Counted from the first letter of the stretch, positions 1-8,405 are shown. The stretch is DNA of 64,000 bases from Pseudomonas sp. SJZ079 (GCF_007993865.1 NZ_VIUH01000009.1:62001-126000); one strand, 5' to 3'. Made by a program: numbers and translations. The notes: generated from the sequence alone by a model not told the origin.

Positions 1-112
1 GGAGTGGTCATAGCGGCTTGATCATGCAAAGGCTCAGGCGAACGGCAATCTTGGGGAGGCTGAGGATGCCAGGCTCCGAGGGAGTTTCAAGTCGAACAGG
101 ATAGGCAGACCC

Positions 113-673
113 TCAAAAGGTCAGGCGCGGGTTGTCCGGCGTCAGCTCTGCGCCCTGCTGGCCATTCGGGCCGAGCAGTTGCACCTGGATTTTCAGGGTG
201 GCGGGGAAGCGTTTGAACAGCTCGCTCAGGTCCAGCTGCTGCACGGCGTCTGCTTGAGCGCAGGCGAAGCGGTAGTGGGCGTGGATCTCGCTGTGTTCGC
301 CGGCATCTTCGTGCTCCTCATGCTTCTCATGATCTTCAGGGCCGAACAGGGGGCTTTGCAGTTCTTGTGTACTCAGGCTGCAGCCGCCAGTGGCCAGGCC
401 GAACAGCGCCTGCGGTTGTTCCAGTTGGCGACGCGCGCTGGCGATCTTGGCCCGATCGGCCGGGCTGTTGGCGGCATGTTCGAAGCCCAGCAGGTTGATG
501 GCCGGGCTTTCCAGCTCCAGTTCCAGAACCGAGCCGTCCAGCGCCACGTTCAGTTGTGCCATGCCATGAGCGTGGGCAGCGAGGCTGGTATGTTCGCTGT
601 GCTCATGTTGCTGGGCGTGGCTGATGCTCAGCGGCAGCAGGGCGAAGGGCAGGGTAAACAGCAAGCGACGCAT
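113..673 (-). CDS. zrgA: ZrgA-type (DUF2796) periplasmic zinc-acquisition protein
   Basis: 186 aa with a signal peptide (residues 1-20, cleavage after SHA) and two histidine/acidic clusters, near residues 22-37 and 115-133, as expected of a periplasmic zinc-binding protein. In P. aeruginosa the homologue is the first gene of a Zur-repressed operon with an ABC exporter-like system; the genes to its left lie outside the window. A possible next start codon on this strand falls at position 11 but too little is visible to call. The ATG is about 30 bp from a near-perfect palindrome resembling a Zur operator. The zinc role rests on family knowledge and histidine content. Confidence 0.8.
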   Translation of the reverse strand: MRRLLFTLPFALLPLSISHAQQHEHSEHTSLAAHAHGMAQLNVALDGSVLELELESPAINLLGFEHAANSPADRAKIASARRQLEQPQALFGLATGGCSLSTQELQSPLFGPEDHEKHEEHEDAGEHSEIHAHYRFACAQADAVQQLDLSELFKRFPATLKIQVQLLGPNGQQGAELTPDNPRLTF

Positions 674-703
674 GATGATCTCCGGGTAAGCCTGATAGTT
701 ATT

Positions 704-722
704 GATACGTTATAACAATATC
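704..722. promoter_or_regulatory. Candidate Zur operator
   Basis: A 19-bp imperfect palindrome (GATAcGTTATAACaaTATC) is centred on TTATAA, about 40 bp upstream of zrgA. It matches the GTTATA-n-TAAC style of gammaproteobacterial Zur boxes. It sits where a repressor would block the leftward promoter, and the rightward gene at 801 could share it. Confidence 0.5.
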
Positions 723-800
723 TATTTGATCTGGCTAGCCTCGCTTGGCTGAGGCCTGCCGGCGTGGGAGCATGGCCGCAGTTAACCCGAGGGCGACAAG

Positions 801-1145
801 ATGGTGCGTATTCGTGGGCGGATCGGCGATTGGCCGGTGGACCTGACCCTGGAGTTGGACCCGCAGGACTGGGCGCAATTGGCCGGGCAATTGCCGGCGG
901 TGGCAGAGGCAGCGGCGGCGCCGGTGAGCGCGCCGATGCCAACCGATGCGCTGTGGCAGACCACCCTGGAGCTGTTGCGCAAGGCCGGGCGGATCGAGGG
1001 GCCGCAGTTGCTCGAGCAGTTAGCCGCGCTGGCGGGCGGTGAGGCAGCCGGCAAGCGCCTGCTGGTGCGGCTGCGCCATTGCGCGCAGGTGCGCATGGAA
1101 AGCGGGGAAGATGCGCCGATTTATTGTTGGGTGGACGCCGGCTAG
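801..1145 (+). CDS. Hypothetical protein (114 aa), conserved-type
   Basis: Small soluble protein with no signal peptide, membrane segment or motif I recognise. An alanine-rich middle (residues 33-45) separates an N-terminal part resembling short beta strands from a C-terminal helical part. The ATG follows a GAGG-like ribosome site (cccGAGGgcgacaag). Codon use matches the neighbours and the reading frame is clean, so it is probably real. It is divergent from zrgA and may share its regulatory region. Function unknown. Confidence 0.6.
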   Translation: MVRIRGRIGDWPVDLTLELDPQDWAQLAGQLPAVAEAAAAPVSAPMPTDALWQTTLELLRKAGRIEGPQLLEQLAALAGGEAAGKRLLVRLRHCAQVRMESGEDAPIYCWVDAG

Positions 1146-1212
1146 CGCGCCGGGCATCGGGGCGCGGTTGCGCCCCTGTTGAATCAGCCCTTGCGCCGAC
1201 GCTGGCCTGCAC

Positions 1213-1287
1213 GCTGGGTTTCGCTGCGCTCTACGCCAGCCTGCGGACGGTGACAGTAGGCTGGCGTAGAGCGTAGCGAAACCCAGC
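1213..1287. repeat. Long intergenic inverted repeat (30-bp arms)
   Basis: Arms 1213-1242 and 1258-1287 are reverse complements with one mismatch, around a 15-nt loop. It lies between the convergent genes at 801 and cnoX and would form a very stable hairpin in either transcript. The sequence looks like a palindromic (REP/BIME-like) intergenic repeat that may double as a bidirectional terminator. Confidence 0.75.
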
Positions 1288-1321
1288 AAAGCTCGCTGGC
1301 TACGCCGGTCTTACAAACTAG

Positions 1322-2191
1322 TCAATAAATCGCCTGGTACAGCTTGCGGCGGTAGGCCGTGACCAGCGGATGGTCGCTGCCGAGCAGGTCGAACATCTGC
1401 AGCAGGGTGCTGTGTGGCAGGCCGTCGGCGTAGCCGCGATTACGCACGAACAGCTTGAGCAAACCGTCCAGCGCCGGCTCGTACTGCTGCCGCGCCAGTT
1501 GCTGGATGGTCAGCTGGTAGGCCGCCTCGTCGTCCTCGGCATTCTGCGCCAGGCGGCTTTTCAGGCTGGCCACATCCGGTAGGTCGGCGGCCTGGCGCAG
1601 GAAGGTCAGTTGCGCCCGCGCGCCCGCCAGCGCCTGCTTGTGCTCATCGCCGCTGACCGCATTGAGCACGGTTTCGGCCTCGCTCAGCTCGCCGCGCTCG
1701 AGCAGGCAGCGGGCGTAGAGAATCAGCGCGGCGGGTTTTTCACTGTCCTCGCCGAGCAATTGCTTGAGCAGGTTTTCCGCCTCGGCGAAGCGCCCTTCGG
1801 TGAACAGCGCCTGGGCCGTTTCCAGTGGCTTGGCGGTTGGTGCGGCGGGCTCGGCGACATGCGGCTGGAGCAGGGTGCGAATCGCCGACTCCGGCTGGGC
1901 GCCGGTGAAACCGTCGACCGGTTGGCCGTCCTTGAACAGCACCACGGTCGGCAGGCTGCGAATGCCGAAACGGGCCACCACGTCGGGCTCGGCATCGCAG
2001 TCGACCTTGGCCAGCAGCAGCTCGCCCTGGTAGCTCTCGGCGATCTGCGCCAGCACAGGCATCAGGGCCTTGCAGGGGGCACACCACTCTGCCCAGAAGT
2101 CCACCAGCACGGGCTTGTGGAAGGAGTTCTCGATCACCAGTTGGTCGAAGTTGCTGGTGCTGGCGTCGAAAATGTAGGGAGTTTCGCTCAT
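1322..2191 (-). CDS. cnoX: CnoX/YbbN-type thioredoxin-TPR co-chaperone
   Basis: 289 aa counting from MSETPYIF; the frame is open for 29 more codons upstream but that part is not family-like. An N-terminal thioredoxin fold (about residues 5-110) carries WCAPCK, so both active-site cysteines are present, unlike the SxxC form of E. coli YbbN. Residues about 120-289 are TPR-like helices (ALFTEGRFAEAENLLKQLL, LYARCLLERGELSEAE). Family members are holdase chaperones that protect proteins from oxidation and hand them to GroEL. The CxxC suggests this one is also redox active. Confidence 0.88.
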   Translation of the reverse strand: MSETPYIFDASTSNFDQLVIENSFHKPVLVDFWAEWCAPCKALMPVLAQIAESYQGELLLAKVDCDAEPDVVARFGIRSLPTVVLFKDGQPVDGFTGAQPESAIRTLLQPHVAEPAAPTAKPLETAQALFTEGRFAEAENLLKQLLGEDSEKPAALILYARCLLERGELSEAETVLNAVSGDEHKQALAGARAQLTFLRQAADLPDVASLKSRLAQNAEDDEAAYQLTIQQLARQQYEPALDGLLKLFVRNRGYADGLPHSTLLQMFDLLGSDHPLVTAYRRKLYQAIY

Positions 2192-2318
2192 CGGGATTCT
2201 CGCAAAGGCGGGCGGCGGATGAAAAGTGGCATGCATAGTAAATGGCGACGCCGGGCGCGGAAAGCAAGGGCGATGCAAGCCGGCGCAGTATTGAGCGGCT
2301 ATGCGTCGTGGCGGCCGC

Positions 2319-2978
2319 TCAGTGTTCGCGTTGCGCGTGGTACAGGCTGACCCGGCGAAACTCCGCCGGCTCGGCCAAATCAGGCCAGGTGCAGGCTTGC
2401 ATCTGGCCGAGGCGGCGATACAGCGGGTGCTGGAAGTCGCGCATGCGTGAGTCGGCGACCAGCGCCTGCCGACCGCGACTGAGGAACTGGTCGAGCAGCG
2501 GCAGGTTGGCGCGGTCGTAGAGCACGTCGGCGACGATGATCAGGTCGAAACGGTCGGTCTCCTGGAAGAAGTCCGTCGAGTAGCTCAGTGCCACGTCGTT
2601 CAGCGCGGCATTCGCTCTGCAGGCTTCGAGGGCCAGCGGGTCGAGGTCGCAGGCCACCACCTCGAGGGCGCCGGCGCTCGCCGCGGCAATCGCCGCCACG
2701 CCCGAACCGGCACCGAAGTCCAGCACGCGCTTGCCGCGCACCCACTCGGGCCGTTCCGCCAGCCAGCGCGCCAGCACCAGGCCGCTGGCCCAGCAGAAGC
2801 ACCAGTAAGGCGGGTCTTCGAGTATCCGCCGGGTTTCCTCCGGGCTGAAGGCACGATCCATATTCGCCGCATCGATCAGCCAGAGCTTCAGCGCGGTGCC
2901 GGGCAGGGTGGCGGCAACCAATTGAGCATCGCCGAGCAACTCGCTCAGCGCCGCCTGTAGCGCGGCAGGTGGCTTCAT
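2319..2978 (-). CDS. Class I SAM-dependent methyltransferase, ETFB-lysine-methyltransferase-like
   Basis: 219 aa. Motif I VLDFGAGSGVAAI and the following acidic motif VACDLDPLAL identify a Rossmann-type methyltransferase; IIVADVLYD is the later strand-4 motif. The arrangement resembles the METTL20/PrmA-like group that methylates protein lysines (electron-transfer flavoprotein beta in some bacteria), so protein methylation is plausible but the substrate is not shown. Its start codon overlaps by 4 nt the stop of the upstream lipoprotein gene, so the two are co-translated. Confidence 0.75.
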   Translation of the reverse strand: MKPPAALQAALSELLGDAQLVAATLPGTALKLWLIDAANMDRAFSPEETRRILEDPPYWCFCWASGLVLARWLAERPEWVRGKRVLDFGAGSGVAAIAAASAGALEVVACDLDPLALEACRANAALNDVALSYSTDFFQETDRFDLIIVADVLYDRANLPLLDQFLSRGRQALVADSRMRDFQHPLYRRLGQMQACTWPDLAEPAEFRRVSLYHAQREH

Positions 2979-3421
2979 GGCGCTGGCACCAGGCGCAACT
3001 CGCCGAGGGACTGGCTCTGGGCGTGGCGAATCGGCAGCGGCAGCAGGCGCAGGATCAGCCGGCCGGAGAAATGCACACGGCCGCGCAGTTCGATCCGCGC
3101 CCCGGGGGCAAATGCCTGTGGATTGAATGGCAGGCGAAAAAGCAGTGGCGCACCATCGCCGCGCACCTGGATGTTGCCCAGCAGACCCTGTGGCAGGCCG
3201 CGCTGATCGAGCACCAGCAAGGCCAACTCGGCCTCGGCGCCCGGCGGCACGCCGAGCAGGCTGCCGCTGAGCTCGCGCAAATAGGCGGGCAGGGGTGCGG
3301 CGGTCTCGTCGGTAGCTGCCGGTGGGGGCTCGGCTGGCAACTGAGGCGCAAGCGGCGGCTTGGCGGCGCAGGCGGCGAGCAAGCCAAGGAGGCTAAGAAG
3401 AGCAAACAGTCGCAGCGGCAT
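2975..3421 (-). CDS. YbaY-family lipoprotein
   Basis: 148 aa. A 17-residue signal ends in the lipobox LAAC (Cys18), followed by a proline/alanine-rich linker and a beta-rich domain with the YbaY pattern (ELSGSLLGVPPGAEAELALL, then RGRVHFSGRLILR). Alanine after the Cys predicts outer-membrane sorting. First gene of a two-gene unit with the methyltransferase (ATGA overlap) and divergent from nrdR. Role unknown in the family. Confidence 0.75.
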   Translation of the reverse strand: MPLRLFALLSLLGLLAACAAKPPLAPQLPAEPPPAATDETAAPLPAYLRELSGSLLGVPPGAEAELALLVLDQRGLPQGLLGNIQVRGDGAPLLFRLPFNPQAFAPGARIELRGRVHFSGRLILRLLPLPIRHAQSQSLGELRLVPAP

Positions 3422-3566
3422 GGGTGTCCATCGGGGCGGAGTGACGAAAAGGTATGAGCAGAAGAGTAGCTGGCTGCGCGCGCCTATATACCGTAACCGT
3501 CTCGACTTGTCTTGCCTGCGGGATGCGCTACCATGGCGCCTTTCCGATTAAGGCTGTTGCCCTCCT

Positions 3567-4031
3567 ATGCACTGTCCCTTCTGCGGTGCCAACGACACCA
3601 AAGTCATCGACTCGCGTCTGGTCGCCGAGGGTGGGCAGGTGCGTCGTCGCCGCGAATGCCTGGCCTGCGAAGAGCGTTTCACCACCTTCGAGACTGCCGA
3701 GCTGGTGATGCCACGGCTGATCAAGCAGGACGGCAGCCGCCAACCCTTCGATGAAGACAAGCTGCGTGCCGGCATGCAGCGCGCGCTGGAAAAGCGTCCG
3801 GTGGGCATCGAGCGGCTGGAGGCGGCGATAGCCCATATCAAGCACAAACTGCGCGCCACCGGCGAGCGCGAAATCAAGTCGCTGGTGCTCGGCGAACTGG
3901 TGATGGGCGAACTGCAAAAACTCGATGAGGTCGCCTATATCCGTTTCGCCTCGGTGTACCGGCGCTTCCAGGACCTCAACGAGTTTCGCGAAGAGATCGA
4001 CCGGCTGTCCCGCGAGCCCTCGAAAGACTGA
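3567..4031 (+). CDS. nrdR: NrdR, transcriptional repressor of ribonucleotide reductase genes
   Basis: 154 aa, normal length. An N-terminal zinc ribbon begins [10 protein letters not shown] with the second pair in CLACEERF. An ATP-cone domain follows from about residue 49 ([18 protein letters not shown]). NrdR senses ATP/dATP and represses nrd operons. The ATG lies in CTCCTATG with no strong Shine-Dalgarno. The stop overlaps the ribD start (TGATG), the usual nrdR-ribD coupling. Confidence 0.96.
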   Translation: MHCPFCGANDTKVIDSRLVAEGGQVRRRRECLACEERFTTFETAELVMPRLIKQDGSRQPFDEDKLRAGMQRALEKRPVGIERLEAAIAHIKHKLRATGEREIKSLVLGELVMGELQKLDEVAYIRFASVYRRFQDLNEFREEIDRLSREPSKD

Positions 4032-5140
4032 TGGGCAACTGCGATCAGGCCTTTATGGCGCGTGCCCTGGAACTGGCCCGTAAGGGCCTGTACTCCACCC
4101 ATCCGAATCCGCGCGTTGGCTGCGTCATCGTCCGCGCTGGGCAGGTCGTCGGCGAAGGCTGGCACGCCCGCGCCGGCGAGCCGCACGCCGAAGTGCATGC
4201 GTTGCGCCAGGCCGGCGAGCGGGCCCGTGGCGCTACCGCCTATGTCACCCTGGAACCCTGCAGCCACCACGGGCGTACCCCGCCCTGTGCCGATGCTTTG
4301 GTCAATGCCGGCGTGGCGCGGGTGGTCGCGGCCATGCAGGACCCCAACCCCCAGGTCGCCGGCAACGGCTTGCGGCGTCTCGAGCAGGCCGGCATTCAGG
4401 TGCAGTGCGGCGTGCTGGAAGCCGAGGCGCGGGCGCTCAACCTCGGCTTTATCAAGCGCATGGAACAGGGCCTGCCTTTCGTGCGGGTCAAGTTGGCGAT
4501 GAGCCTGGACGGCCGCACCGCCATGGCCAGCGGTGAAAGCCAGTGGATCACCGGGCCGGCGGCGCGGGCCGCGGTGCAGCGCCTGCGCGCGCGTTCCAGT
4601 GTGGTGTTGAGCGGTGCCGATACGGTGCTGGCCGATGGCGCGCGTCTGACCGTACGTCCGGATGAGCTGGGCCTGGGCGCCGAGCTCACCGCCCTGGCGG
4701 CCAACCGCCCGCCGCTGCGGGTACTGATCGATGGCCGCCTGCGCGTGCCGCTCGACGTGCCGTTCTTCCAGGCCGGGCCAGCTCTGGTGGCGACCTCTGT
4801 GGCGGCCAGCGAGGCTGCGCGTTATCGGCATGAGGGGCACGAGTTGCTCGAGGTGCCGGGCGCCGACGGGCACGTCGACTTGCGCAAGCTGCTGGTCGAA
4901 CTGGCGGCGCGTGGCGCCAATGAAGTGCTGGTCGAGGCCGGACCGCGCCTGGCCGGTGCCTTCGCCCAGCAGGGCCTGGTCGATGAGTATCAGCTGTTCG
5001 TTGCGCCCAAGCTGCTTGGCTCCAGCGCACGGCCCTTGCTCGACTGGCCGCTGGCACAGATGGCTGAAGCGCCGCAGCTGAAGATCGTCGAGATGCGTGC
5101 CGTCGGCGATGACTGGCGGATCATCGCGGTGCCGGCCTAA
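4031..5140 (+). CDS. ribD: Bifunctional diaminohydroxyphosphoribosylaminopyrimidine deaminase / uracil reductase
   Basis: 369 aa. The N-terminal deaminase domain has the zinc motif HAEVHAL and PCSHHGRTPPC. The C-terminal reductase domain begins near residue 147 (VRVKLAMSLDGRTAMASGES) and ends in a typical LLGSSARPLL segment. It catalyses steps 2 and 3 of riboflavin synthesis. One-base overlap with nrdR. It lies upstream of the FMN riboswitch, so that switch cannot act on it unless by premature processing. Confidence 0.96.
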   Translation: MGNCDQAFMARALELARKGLYSTHPNPRVGCVIVRAGQVVGEGWHARAGEPHAEVHALRQAGERARGATAYVTLEPCSHHGRTPPCADALVNAGVARVVAAMQDPNPQVAGNGLRRLEQAGIQVQCGVLEAEARALNLGFIKRMEQGLPFVRVKLAMSLDGRTAMASGESQWITGPAARAAVQRLRARSSVVLSGADTVLADGARLTVRPDELGLGAELTALAANRPPLRVLIDGRLRVPLDVPFFQAGPALVATSVAASEAARYRHEGHELLEVPGADGHVDLRKLLVELAARGANEVLVEAGPRLAGAFAQQGLVDEYQLFVAPKLLGSSARPLLDWPLAQMAEAPQLKIVEMRAVGDDWRIIAVPA

Positions 5141-5271
5141 GGCTCTGGCGCCTGCCGGACTTAATGCTGCCCTGCTGCGGACGGCCAAGTCCGATAGACG
5201 CCTAGCGCCGGTCATGCGTCGCGGCGGCAAATATGGTAAAAAGCCACGCGTGGCCACCGTGGTGGCCGCAA

Positions 5272-5428
5272 CGTTCTCAGGGCGGGGTGTAATTCCCCAC
5301 CGGCGGTAATGGCGCGCAAGGCGTCTAGCCCGCGAGCGCTTGCTACTGTCCTCGATCGGGTCGGCAGCAAGGTCAGCAGACCCGGTGTGATTCCGGGGCC
5401 GACGGTTAGAGTCCGGATAAAGAGAGAG
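5272..5428 (+). ncRNA. FMN riboswitch (RFN element)
   Basis: The conserved RFN core is plain: GTTCTCAGGGCGGGGTG at the 5' side, CCCCACCGGCGGTAA, AGCCCGCGAGCG, then GGTCAGCAGACCCGGTGTGA and CCGACGGTTAGAGTCCGGAT at the 3' side. It lies between ribD and ribE and is expected to shut down ribE-ribBA-ribH expression when FMN is abundant. Confidence 0.95.
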
Positions 5429-5488
5429 CGGGATAGTCTGCATGGGTGCGCGGTAGCGCGCCGGTAGATCCCTTTCGATCAGTCATGC

Positions 5489-5508
5489 CCTGTTTTGTCT
5501 AAAACAGG
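5489..5508 (+). promoter_or_regulatory. Hairpin that would sequester a ribosome binding site downstream of the FMN riboswitch
   Basis: CCTGTTTT (5489-5496) pairs perfectly with AAAACAGG (5501-5508) across a GTCT loop. The right arm runs into AG, so AACAGGAG, the best Shine-Dalgarno in the leader, is half buried. No T-run follows, which argues against an intrinsic terminator and for a translational switch. Confidence 0.5.
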
Positions 5509-5519
5509 AGTTCAGTTAA

Positions 5520-5615
5520 ATGTCACAGGTTTATCACCCGGCCCCTGCGTGCTGCCCCGGCAGTTGGCGCAGCGCTGTGCCCGAGTCCAGGGAGACGCTA
5601 TGTTTACCGGCATAA
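5520..5615 (+). CDS. Possible 31-codon leader ORF between the FMN riboswitch and ribE
   Basis: ATG at 5520 is preceded at 10 nt by AGGAG, stronger than the ribE site. The frame runs 31 codons (begins MSQVYHPAPA) and stops at 5613-5615, so it overlaps the first 16 nt of ribE in another frame. No homology is recognised. It could couple riboswitch-controlled initiation to ribE translation, or be a chance ORF. Confidence 0.35.
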   Translation: MSQVYHPAPACCPGSWRSAVPESRETLCLPA

Positions 5616-6262
5616 TCGAAGCCATTGGCAGTATCCGTGCGCTGAGCCCGAAAGGCGGCGATGTGCGGGTCTATGTCGAGACCGCCAAGCTCGACCTGTC
5701 TGACGTCAAACTGGGCGACAGCATCGCGGTGAATGGCGTCTGCCTGACCGCGGTGGAATTGCCCGGCGACGGCTTCTGGGCCGATGTCAGCCGCGAGACC
5801 CTGGCCTGCACCGCGTTCGTCGACCTCAAGGCCGGCAGCAAGGTCAACCTGGAGAAGGCCCTGACCCCGACCAGCCGGCTTGGCGGACACCTGGTCAGCG
5901 GGCATATCGACGGGGTCGGCGAAGTCATCGAGCGCGCCGACAACGCCCGCGCCGTGCAATTCAAGATTCGCGCGCCACGCGAGCTGGCCAAGTACATCGC
6001 GCACAAGGGCTCGATCACCGTCGACGGCACCAGCCTGACGGTCAACGCGGTGAATGGCGCCGAATTCGAGCTGACCATAGTGCCGCACACCCTGGCCGAG
6101 ACCATCATGATCGACTACCGCCCGGGGCGGCTGGTCAATCTGGAGGTCGATCTGCTGGCGCGTTACCTGGAGCGTTTACTGCTCGGTGATAAGGCCGCCG
6201 AGCCGAAGGCCTCGGGCCTGACAGAAAGTTTTCTGGCCGAAAACGGCTACCTGAAGAATTAA
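5600..6262 (+). CDS. ribE: Riboflavin synthase alpha chain
   Basis: 220 aa from the family start MFTGIIEAIG, preceded by GGGAGACGCT; the same frame is open upstream but lacks family sequence. Two tandem lumazine-binding barrels: residues 1-97 and 98-200, the second beginning GHLVSGHIDGVGEV. It dismutates 6,7-dimethyl-8-ribityllumazine to riboflavin. 12 nt separate it from ribBA, so the genes form an operon behind the FMN riboswitch. Confidence 0.96.
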   Translation: MFTGIIEAIGSIRALSPKGGDVRVYVETAKLDLSDVKLGDSIAVNGVCLTAVELPGDGFWADVSRETLACTAFVDLKAGSKVNLEKALTPTSRLGGHLVSGHIDGVGEVIERADNARAVQFKIRAPRELAKYIAHKGSITVDGTSLTVNAVNGAEFELTIVPHTLAETIMIDYRPGRLVNLEVDLLARYLERLLLGDKAAEPKASGLTESFLAENGYLKN

Positions 6263-6274
6263 GGAAACACCCGC

Positions 6275-7369
6275 ATGGCACTTAACAGCATTGACGAACT
6301 GATCGAAGACATCCGCCAGGGCAAGATGGTCATCCTCATGGATGACGAGGATCGCGAGAACGAAGGCGACCTGATCATCGCCTCCGAGGCGGTCACGGCC
6401 GAACACATCAACTTCATGGCGCGCTTCGCCCGCGGCCTGATCTGCATGCCGATGACCCGCGAGCGCTGCGAACTGCTCAAGCTGCCGTTGATGGCGCCGC
6501 GCAATGGCTCCGGCTTCGGCACCAAGTTCACCGTCTCCATCGAGGCCGCCGAAGGGGTCACCACCGGCATCTCCGCGGCCGATCGGGCGCGTACCGTGCA
6601 GGCGGCCGCAGCCAAGGGCGCCAAGGCCGACGACATCGTCAGCCCTGGGCACATCTTCCCGTTGATGGCCCAGCCGGGCGGCGTGCTGGCGCGTGCCGGT
6701 CACACCGAGGCGGCCTGCGACCTGGCGCGCATGGGCGGCTTCGAGGCGAGCGGGGTGATCTGCGAGATCATGAACGACGACGGCACCATGGCCCGCCGTC
6801 CCGAGCTGGAGGAGTTCGCCGCGCAACACGGGATCAAGATCGGTACCATCGCCGACCTGATCCACTACCGGCTGATTCACGAGCGCACCGTCGAGCGGAT
6901 TGGCGAGCAAGTGGTCGACAGCGAACTGGGTCAGTTTCACCTGGTGACCTACCGCGATTCGGTGGAAGGCGACGTGCACATGGCCCTGACCCTGGGCAGC
7001 ATCAGCGCGGACCAGCCGACGCTGGTGCGGGTGCATAACATGGACCCGCTGCGTGATCTGTTCATGGTCAACCAGGCCGGCCGTTGGAGCCTGCGTGCGG
7101 CCATGGCCAAGGTGGCCGAGGCCGGCAGCGGCGTGGTGCTGTTGCTGGGCAATCCGCTGACCGGTCAGGACCTGCTGGCGCACCTGGATCGGCAGCTGGG
7201 CGACGAGAGCAAGGTCGTCAACCCGACCACCTACAGCACCGTCGGTGCCGGCTCGCAGATTCTGCGTGACCTCGGTGTGCGCAAGATGCGCCTGATGAGT
7301 TCGCCGATGAAGTTCAATGCGATATCCGGTTTCGACCTGGAAGTTGTAGAATACCTGCCCTCTGAATAA
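6275..7369 (+). CDS. ribBA: 3,4-dihydroxy-2-butanone-4-phosphate synthase with a degenerate GTP cyclohydrolase II domain
   Basis: 364 aa. The N-terminal RibB domain is intact, with DDEDRENEGDLIIA and SPGHIFPLMAQPGGVLARAGH. The C-terminal part (about residues 205-364) has the GTP cyclohydrolase II fold order but not its chemistry. Where RibA has the three zinc cysteines, this protein reads VHNMDPLRDLFMVNQ, and the RQEGRGIG motif is gone. A complete RibA is encoded at 11572, so the fused domain is probably structural. Such forms are usual in pseudomonads. Confidence 0.93.
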   Translation: MALNSIDELIEDIRQGKMVILMDDEDRENEGDLIIASEAVTAEHINFMARFARGLICMPMTRERCELLKLPLMAPRNGSGFGTKFTVSIEAAEGVTTGISAADRARTVQAAAAKGAKADDIVSPGHIFPLMAQPGGVLARAGHTEAACDLARMGGFEASGVICEIMNDDGTMARRPELEEFAAQHGIKIGTIADLIHYRLIHERTVERIGEQVVDSELGQFHLVTYRDSVEGDVHMALTLGSISADQPTLVRVHNMDPLRDLFMVNQAGRWSLRAAMAKVAEAGSGVVLLLGNPLTGQDLLAHLDRQLGDESKVVNPTTYSTVGAGSQILRDLGVRKMRLMSSPMKFNAISGFDLEVVEYLPSE

Positions 7370-7375
7370 CCCCTT

Positions 7376-7395
7376 GGGGCGCCACACTGCGCCCC
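7376..7395 (+). promoter_or_regulatory. Hairpin between ribBA and ribH
   Basis: GGGGCGC (7376-7382) pairs with GCGCCCC (7389-7395) just after the ribBA stop; the following CTCTTTAATT is only weakly T-rich. It may be an attenuating terminator that lowers ribH-nusB transcription or an RNA-stability element. Function is inferred from position only. Confidence 0.4.
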
Positions 7396-7420
7396 GGCTC
7401 TTTAATTGACGAGATTCGCT

Positions 7421-7897
7421 ATGACCCTGAAGACCATCGAAGGTACTTTTATTGCCCCCAAGGGCCGCTTTGCCCTGGTGGTCGGCCGCTTCAACAGCTT
7501 CGTTGTCGAAAGCCTGGTAAGTGGCGCCGTTGATGCCCTGGTTCGCCACGGTGTGAGCGAGAACGACATCACCATCATCCGCGCCCCGGGTGCCTTCGAG
7601 ATTCCGCTGGTGGCACAGAAAGTCGCTCAGCGTGACGACTTCGACGCGATCATCGCCCTCGGCGCAGTGATCCGTGGCGGTACCCCGCACTTCGAATATG
7701 TGGCCGGCGAATGCACCAAGGGCCTGGCTCAGGTCTCCATGGAATTCGGCGTACCGGTGGCCTTCGGCGTCTTGACCGTCGACTCCATCGAACAGGCCAT
7801 CGAGCGTTCCGGCACCAAGGCCGGCAACAAAGGCGCGGAAGCCGCACTGTCCGCCCTGGAAATGGTCAGCCTGCTGGCGCAGTTGGAGGCCAAGTGA
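7421..7897 (+). CDS. ribH: 6,7-dimethyl-8-ribityllumazine synthase
   Basis: 158 aa from [10 protein letters not shown]; an in-frame TTG five codons upstream is not needed. Substrate-binding motifs are present: [34 protein letters not shown]. It condenses the RibB and RibD-pathway products to lumazine for RibE. The stop overlaps the nusB GTG (GTGA), giving tight coupling. Confidence 0.95.
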   Translation: MTLKTIEGTFIAPKGRFALVVGRFNSFVVESLVSGAVDALVRHGVSENDITIIRAPGAFEIPLVAQKVAQRDDFDAIIALGAVIRGGTPHFEYVAGECTKGLAQVSMEFGVPVAFGVLTVDSIEQAIERSGTKAGNKGAEAALSALEMVSLLAQLEAK

Positions 7898-8385
7898 GCC
7901 AGAACGACGGCACCGGGCAAAAGCCGCAACCGGGTAAGAAAGCCCCCAGTGGTAAAACCCTGGCGCGCCGTCAGGCGCGTACCCTGGCCATGCAGGCGCT
8001 GTACTCCTGGCACATGGCCGGTCAGTCGTTGAACGAGATCGAAGCGCAGTTTCGTGTCGACAACGATTTTGCCGCGGTCGACGGTGCCTACTTTCACGAG
8101 ATTCTGCACGGCGTGCCGCGGCAGAAAACCGAGATCGACGGTGCCTTCGAGTCGTTGTTGGATCGCCCGCTTGCGGAGATCGACCCGGTCGAGTTGTCGA
8201 TCCTGCGCCTGTCCACCTACGAGCTGAAAAACCGCATCGATATTCCCTATCGTGTGGTGATCAACGAAGGCATCGAACTGGCCAAGGTGTTCGGCGCTAC
8301 CGACGGACACAAGTTCGTCAACGGCGTGCTGGACAAACTGGCGCCGCGCTTGCGAGCGGATGAAGTCCGCGCCAACAAGCGTTGA
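7894..8385 (+). CDS. nusB: Transcription antitermination factor NusB
   Basis: 163 aa from GTG at 7894, which overlaps the ribH stop by 4 nt. A charged N-terminal tail of about 22 residues precedes the NusB helical fold ([15 protein letters not shown]). The C-terminal half has [14 protein letters not shown], the conserved INEGIELAK and [13 protein letters not shown]. It binds boxA RNA with NusE in rRNA antitermination. The ribH-nusB link is standard in this genus. Confidence 0.94.
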   Translation: MSQNDGTGQKPQPGKKAPSGKTLARRQARTLAMQALYSWHMAGQSLNEIEAQFRVDNDFAAVDGAYFHEILHGVPRQKTEIDGAFESLLDRPLAEIDPVELSILRLSTYELKNRIDIPYRVVINEGIELAKVFGATDGHKFVNGVLDKLAPRLRADEVRANKR

Positions 8386-8405
8386 CAGCTCCTTGAGAAG
8401 CTACT

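Noticed and set aside
1..112. Possible start of an ABC transporter gene at position 11 on the minus strand
   Set aside because: Only about three codons would be visible; order in P. aeruginosa suggests it, but the sequence cannot support a call.
3935..5443. A 502-codon minus-strand frame across nrdR/ribD
   Set aside because: Antisense to ribD and the FMN riboswitch; no family sequence.
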